Below the pieces are notes generated by a model. The model was not told the DNA's origin, made no database searches, and saw only the letters and a list, made by a program, of their open reading frames with translations. The position numbers and the translations under genes are program-made. DNA of 46,683 nucleotides from Frankiaceae bacterium (lineage in GTDB: Bacteria; Actinomycetota; Actinomycetes; Mycobacteriales; SCTD01), in contig JAENVS010000029.1 of assembly GCA_016650445.1 (NCBI GenBank), positions 1 through 46,683 of the forward strand, written 5' to 3'. Positions 43,373-46,683 of the stretch are shown here, in pieces. How positions within the stretch are numbered: position 1 is the stretch's first letter; each line of letters starts with the position of its first letter.

Positions 43373-43869
43373 GCAGTACGTCGATGTTGATCGACGGTGT
43401 GCCGCTGGTCATCAGGCCGATCCGTGCCGACGACAGCGCCGCGCTGCGCGCCATGCATCGCGGATTCACGGAGCGCACGATCTACCAGCGGTTCCTGGGG
43501 CTGCATCCGGACCTGTCGCCGACTGAGGCCGACTACTTCACGCACGTCGACGGCGTAGGACGGTTCGCCCTCGTCGCCGAAGACCCGGCGGGGGCGCTGG
43601 TGGCCGTCGCACGGTATGACCGCCTGCCCCCGGACTGGCGATCGGCTGAGGTCGCCTTCGTCGTCGCGGACGCCTACCAGCATCACGGCCTCGGTACGGC
43701 GCTCGTGTCGATGCTGCGGGAGCATGCGCGCGAGGCGGGCGTGCAGTGCTTCGTTGCCGACGTCCTGACGACGAACCTCGCGATGCAGCACGCGTTCAAC
43801 GACGCAGGGCTCTGTGCCAGCAGCACCCGCGACCACGGCGTGGCACATCTGGAGATGCCGATCCTCTAA
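43369..43869 (+). CDS. GNAT family acetyltransferase
   Basis: This 166-residue protein has LVIRPIRADDSAALRAMH, VARYDRLPPDWRSAEVAFVV and the acetyl-CoA loop DAYQHHGLGTALVSML. The start overlaps the CoA-transferase stop as ATGA, so the two are translationally coupled. Acceptor unknown. Because lysine acetylation often targets acyl-CoA enzymes, it might regulate its neighbour, but nothing in the sequence proves that. Confidence 0.87.
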   Translation: MSSTSMLIDGVPLVIRPIRADDSAALRAMHRGFTERTIYQRFLGLHPDLSPTEADYFTHVDGVGRFALVAEDPAGALVAVARYDRLPPDWRSAEVAFVVADAYQHHGLGTALVSMLREHAREAGVQCFVADVLTTNLAMQHAFNDAGLCASSTRDHGVAHLEMPIL

Positions 43870-44115
43870 CTTCCTCGGCGACCGCAACAACCTCGGCGGC
43901 CAGACCCTTCGCGAGTTCCAGAACTACGCCACGCCAGACGACGGTCGGCGGTTCACCGAGCTCTACAACGTAGACAAGCTCACCGGATCTGATCCTGTCG
44001 CACGGTTCAACTTACAACCCGTTGGCTGCCAACTTGGCTGCCATTTCCAGGACGACCGTAGAGCCGACTGAGGTCAGCGCTCGCAAAGCCGCAGGTCAGA
44101 ACACCTAGGCAGCAG
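43870..44115. other. Intergenic segment with gene-like fragments
   Basis: In the 246 bp between the GNAT gene and tRNA-Thr, one plus-strand frame reads FLGDRNNLGGQTLREF and then ATPDDGRRFTELYNVDKL, which looks like real protein. Another frame reads YNPLAANLAAISRTTVEP, ending at a TAG near 44108. Neither has a start or a full domain. A TTGGCTGCCA direct repeat (10 bp, 3 bp apart) is at about 44022-44044. I do not recognise the source; debris of a mobile element next to the tRNA is possible. Confidence 0.4.
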
Positions 44116-44188
44116 AGCCGGGTGTCGGGATCGAACCGACGACATCCGCTTTACAAGAGCGGTGCTCTACCAACTGAGCTAACCCGGC
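44116..44188 (-). tRNA. tRNA-Thr (anticodon TGT)
   Basis: This 73-nt cloverleaf has acceptor GCCGGGT pairing with ACCCGGC, D-arm TAGCTCAGTTGGTAGAGCA, anticodon stem CCGCT/AGCGG around CTTGTAA (anticodon TGT, threonine), and T-arm GTCGG-TTCGATC-CCGAC. The discriminator base is T; CCA is not encoded. Confidence 0.96.
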
Positions 44189-44490
44189 CAAGGTCTGTTG
44201 AGAAGGTGGATGAAGACCCCGCGTGACGCATCCTGACAGAGGGCCAGAGAGTAACGGCATAGCCACGCGAGCGAGGACCGGGGCTCTGCGCCGTCGGCTC
44301 GTTGATCGACGGACACTGCCGCGGTTTCGGCGCCGCCCGCGACAACCGCGTATCTGTCCGTCCGTCGACCGCGGGCGACGGGTCGGAGGGCACCGCGTGA
44401 TCGGCGTGCGCGCGACGAGCGTGTGCGACGAGCCTGGGTCGCGCACGGCGATCTTTGTCAACAGGTCCTAACCCGGCAGGAGCCTGAATC
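44189..44490. other. Intergenic region without recognisable features
   Basis: 302 bp between tRNA-Thr and the BsuPI-domain protein. No convincing ORF, RNA or operator was seen; the tRNA promoter must lie here. Confidence 0.5.
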
Positions 44491-45363
44491 CTACGGGCGG
44501 GAGACGGTCAGGGCGTACGTCGCACGTCGGTCCGCGGTCGGCAGCTGCTGGGCGTCGAACTCGGCCACGACGGAGTAGTTGCCGGCCGGGACCGGTGCGC
44601 CCTTGGCGTCCACCTCGCGCCACGGCGTACTCCAGGTCAAGCACTCACCGACCGGGAGGGCGACGCTGTGCGCGGTGTCGGCGAAGTGCCGACCGGCCGA
44701 CCAGCGCCAGACGTCTTCGCCGGCCTGGCGCAGGCTGATGTCGATCTCGCGTGCCGTCTCGTAGCTCAGAACCTCGGCGGTCGTGCTGACGTTGCAGATG
44801 TCCGCCGACAGCGTCGTCGTGCCGCCGGACGAGAAGGCCTGCACGGCCACGCAGAAGCGCGCACCCTCTTGCTGCTTGCGAGCAGGGCAGACGAGGTCGC
44901 CGTTGGTGTAGCCCCACGAGTAGTTGCGGGTCATCGGACTCGTGATCGGACCGGTGGACTCCGCCTGCACACGACCCGAGCTGCTGCCGCCGGCCGACGG
45001 GTCGCTGGGCGCGACCGGCCCGGTCGCCGGCGTAAGCCCGCCTGCCGCCAATGACCGCTGCCCCGTCACCGGAGCCGCGTTGGCGGCCGCGGCGGGCGGC
45101 GGGCTGGCCGCGGTCGACGGCTCGGTGCCGCCCACGATGCCGAGGCTCCCTCCGCTCGTCGTCGCCGGCGGCAGCGGCTCCTGCAACAGGGTGCGATCGC
45201 CACCGCCTCCGGTGGAGGCGAGGACGAGCATCAGCGCGAGCAGACCGGCGGCGCCGCTCGCGCCCGCCTTCGTGTTACGCCGGCGGCGCGCGGCGACGAA
45301 GGCGAGCCGAAGCCCGTCCGCCGACGGTGCCACCGGGACGAACGCCCCTGGGAAGGTGCTCAT
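44491..45363 (-). CDS. Membrane protein with extracellular BsuPI-like domain
   Basis: This 290-residue protein has a basic cytoplasmic start (FVAARRRRNTKAGASG) and one membrane helix (AAGLLALMLVLASTGG). A long alanine/proline/serine linker leads to an outer domain whose end (about 205-285) resembles the BsuPI intracellular proteinase inhibitor fold: DISLRQAGEDVWRWSAGRHF, LPVGECLTWSTPWREVD and PAGNYSVVAEFDA. Four cysteines are outside. It overlaps the ECF sigma factor by 4 nt (ATGA), the usual place of an anti-sigma factor, but no zinc anti-sigma motif is seen. Confidence 0.78.
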   Translation of the reverse strand: MSTFPGAFVPVAPSADGLRLAFVAARRRRNTKAGASGAAGLLALMLVLASTGGGGDRTLLQEPLPPATTSGGSLGIVGGTEPSTAASPPPAAAANAAPVTGQRSLAAGGLTPATGPVAPSDPSAGGSSSGRVQAESTGPITSPMTRNYSWGYTNGDLVCPARKQQEGARFCVAVQAFSSGGTTTLSADICNVSTTAEVLSYETAREIDISLRQAGEDVWRWSAGRHFADTAHSVALPVGECLTWSTPWREVDAKGAPVPAGNYSVVAEFDAQQLPTADRRATYALTVSRP

Positions 45364-45935
45364 GCCGACACCTCCCTCTCGCTCGAGGCGACCGCGGCCG
45401 CCAGCTTGTTGCGCGCCTCGTGCAGCCGCCGTTTCACGGTGCCGACCGGGCGGTGCAGCGCCGCCGCGATGTCCGCCACGGGCAGGTCTGCGTAGTAGTG
45501 CAGGAGCACGACCTCGCGGTGCCGCACGGGGAGCCGCTCAACCAGGTCGCGCAGCCACGGATCGTGGTCGGGACGACCCTCGGTGAGTGACTCACCGAGG
45601 CGGGCGACGACGTTGCGCTCGCGGCCGCTCTGCCGCCACGTGTGACGGCACAGGTTGGTCGCGACGACGTACACGAAAGCGCGCGGCTCCCGGACGCTGC
45701 GCCATCTGGCGAACAGCCTCGTGAACGCCTCCTGCGCCGCCTCGCGCGCGGCGTCGACGTCGCCGGTGAGCGCGGTGAGGTACCCGGCCAGCCGGCCGAA
45801 CTCCACGGTGTAGAGCGCCGCGAAGTCGCCCGCCGCCGACGCACTGACACCGGGAAGCGCAGGCAGCGCCTGGTCGGCGGCGGCGGCAGCCGGCCGGCCC
45901 AGCGCGATGCCGGTCGTGACCACGTCCGCGGTCAC
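45360..45935 (-). CDS. ECF-type RNA polymerase sigma factor
   Basis: This 191-residue protein has region 2 (FAALYTVEFGRLAGYLTALT, AAQEAFTRLFARW, RAFVYVVATNLCRHTWRQ). Region 4 follows (LPVRHREVVLLHYYADLPVA, DIAAALHRPVGTVKRRLHEA). The size and architecture are typical of SigE/SigK-like ECF factors. The start GTG 45935 has GGGGGAGGT upstream. Its operon partner is the membrane BsuPI-domain protein, which may sense an external signal. Confidence 0.92.
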   Translation of the reverse strand: MTADVVTTGIALGRPAAAAADQALPALPGVSASAAGDFAALYTVEFGRLAGYLTALTGDVDAAREAAQEAFTRLFARWRSVREPRAFVYVVATNLCRHTWRQSGRERNVVARLGESLTEGRPDHDPWLRDLVERLPVRHREVVLLHYYADLPVADIAAALHRPVGTVKRRLHEARNKLAAAVASSEREVSA

Positions 45936-46036
45936 GCGACCTCCCCCACCCCTGGGCGCCCCATGAACCGAGGAGTCCGTACGACGGTAAAAGGTTCACG
46001 CCGATCTGTCCGGGACCTTTGCCCCATACTCGCGTG

Positions 46037-46264
46037 ATGCCCGACGGACCGGTAGGCAAGGTCGGCCGTGTCCTGATCCGCATCCGCGGAGGTGACGCGC
46101 CCGGCGAGGTCGTCGTGAGCGTCGCCGGCACCCCCGAGGCCTACCTCGCGTACGCCGAGGAGGGCATCGCCGTCGGCACGGACGTGTTGGTGATCGCCAC
46201 CCGCGCCGCTCGCGGTGTCGACGTCGTCCCGTGGGACCGCACCCTGTTCATCCCAGAGAGGTAG
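46037..46264 (+). CDS. Small NfeD-like (OB-fold) protein
   Basis: This 75-residue protein has GKVGRVLIRIRGGDAPGEVVV, and later AVGTDVLVIATRAARGVDVVP. This resembles the C-terminal OB-fold of NfeD, which commonly pairs with SPFH/flotillin proteins. The following gene is exactly such a protein, 5 nt downstream. The start is ATG 46037, with GTG 46034 adjoining. No membrane segment is present, so it is a soluble short form. Confidence 0.72.
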   Translation: MPDGPVGKVGRVLIRIRGGDAPGEVVVSVAGTPEAYLAYAEEGIAVGTDVLVIATRAARGVDVVPWDRTLFIPER

Positions 46265-46269
46265 GAACG

Positions 46270-46683
46270 ATGCTCGGTTACCGCGTGCCCGCGCCCAACG
46301 AGGCAATGATCATCTCGGGCGGCAAGCAGAAGGCAGTCGGCGCCGACACGCTGCCGTTCCGGATCGTCACCGGGCACGGCGCCTTCGTGCTGCCGGTCCT
46401 GCGCAAGGCGTCGTTCCTGACCCTCGCCATGCGGGAGGCCGTCGTCACCGACGACTGCGTGACCAAGCAGGGGATCACGCTGTCGGTCAAGGCGGTCATC
46501 GCGTTCAAGGTCGGCAGCGATCCCGCGAGCATCGCCGCCGCCGCCCAGCGGTTCCTCGAGGAGCAGGACTCGATGGACGAGCTGACCGGCCAGATCTTCG
46601 CCGGTCACCTGCGCTCGATCGTCGGCTCGATGACGGTGGAGAGCATCATCCGGGAGCGGCAGACGCTGGCGGAGAACGTGCTC
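46270..46683 (+). CDS. SPFH/flotillin-like protein, N-terminal part (runs off the right edge)
   Basis: The first 138 residues of an SPFH/Band 7 protein are present: MLGYRVPAPNEAMIISGGKQ, then VTGHGAFVLPVLRKASFLTL, VVTDDCVTKQGITLSVKAVI and AAQRFLEEQDSMDELTGQIF. Flotillins organise membrane microdomains. The start ATG 46270 has AGGTAGGA upstream and lies 5 nt after the NfeD-like gene. The coiled-coil C-terminus is outside the window. Confidence 0.88.
   Translation, partial: MLGYRVPAPNEAMIISGGKQKAVGADTLPFRIVTGHGAFVLPVLRKASFLTLAMREAVVTDDCVTKQGITLSVKAVIAFKVGSDPASIAAAAQRFLEEQDSMDELTGQIFAGHLRSIVGSMTVESIIRERQTLAENVL

Noticed and set aside
43814..44071. Complete small gene of 85 codons
   Set aside because: Its first third is an out-of-frame reading of the GNAT gene and there is no ribosome site; only the later part looks protein-like, so it is listed as a fragment.

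Overview
The window is very GC-rich, with dense genes, many GTG starts and 4-nt stop/start overlaps. The gene content (proteasome-linked Cdc48-like ATPase, DUF3263, LytR_C, DosR-type regulators, DUF1918, Acg-type nitroreductases, an MCE protein) points to a high-GC actinomycete. I cannot name the genus.

The left part (1-16.1 kb) is mostly chromosomal core. It begins with the 5' part of groEL behind two CIRCE operators, then a metallophosphoesterase and threonine synthase. Next come trehalose-phosphate synthase and a Cdc48-like double AAA+ ATPase facing an operon of trehalose-phosphatase, a LytR_C membrane protein and DUF3263. A secreted phosphodiester glycosidase, a glutamate dehydrogenase, a solitary MCE protein and a membrane GGDEF-EAL protein follow. 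From 16.4 to 18.0 kb is a secreted subtilase whose C-terminus is a perfect array of GATWS pentapeptides.

From 17.8 to 19.05 kb on the minus strand lies what looks like a decayed fdrA-allG-allH operon (oxamate carbamoyltransferase family). fdrA is collapsed and frameshifted, only a 58-residue ORF resembling the AllG N-terminus survives, and AllH (DUF2877) has lost its proper end.

From about 19 to 43.9 kb lies the most notable region: an island resembling the DosR/DevR (mycobacterial) and Osd (Streptomyces) dormancy regulons. It holds four universal stress protein loci, one of them broken, and a CtpF-like P-type ATPase. A pyruvate:ferredoxin oxidoreductase operon is coupled to a GltD-ferredoxin fusion. 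Other members are DUF1918, a beta-CASP nuclease, three Acg-type nitroreductases (one strongly diverged), an APH/P-loop kinase like Rv2004c, a CBS protein, two GNATs, a PAS-GGDEF cyclase and an acetyl-CoA hydrolase/CoA-transferase. Two tandem DosR-like response regulators sit in the middle, and no histidine kinase is encoded in the window. By eye I found about a dozen 14-bp sites resembling the DosR box (GGGAC-N4-GKCCC) in the intergenic spaces before these genes, some in tandem at 22-23 bp spacing. The inferred role is survival under low oxygen: pyruvate oxidation, acetate formation, redox enzymes, stress proteins and ion transport under a common switch.

The right end (43.9-46.7 kb) has tRNA-Thr(TGT) next to unrecognised gene-like fragments, an ECF sigma factor with a membrane BsuPI-domain partner, and a small NfeD-like protein followed by the start of an SPFH/flotillin protein. 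All assignments come from reading motifs; no database search was run.
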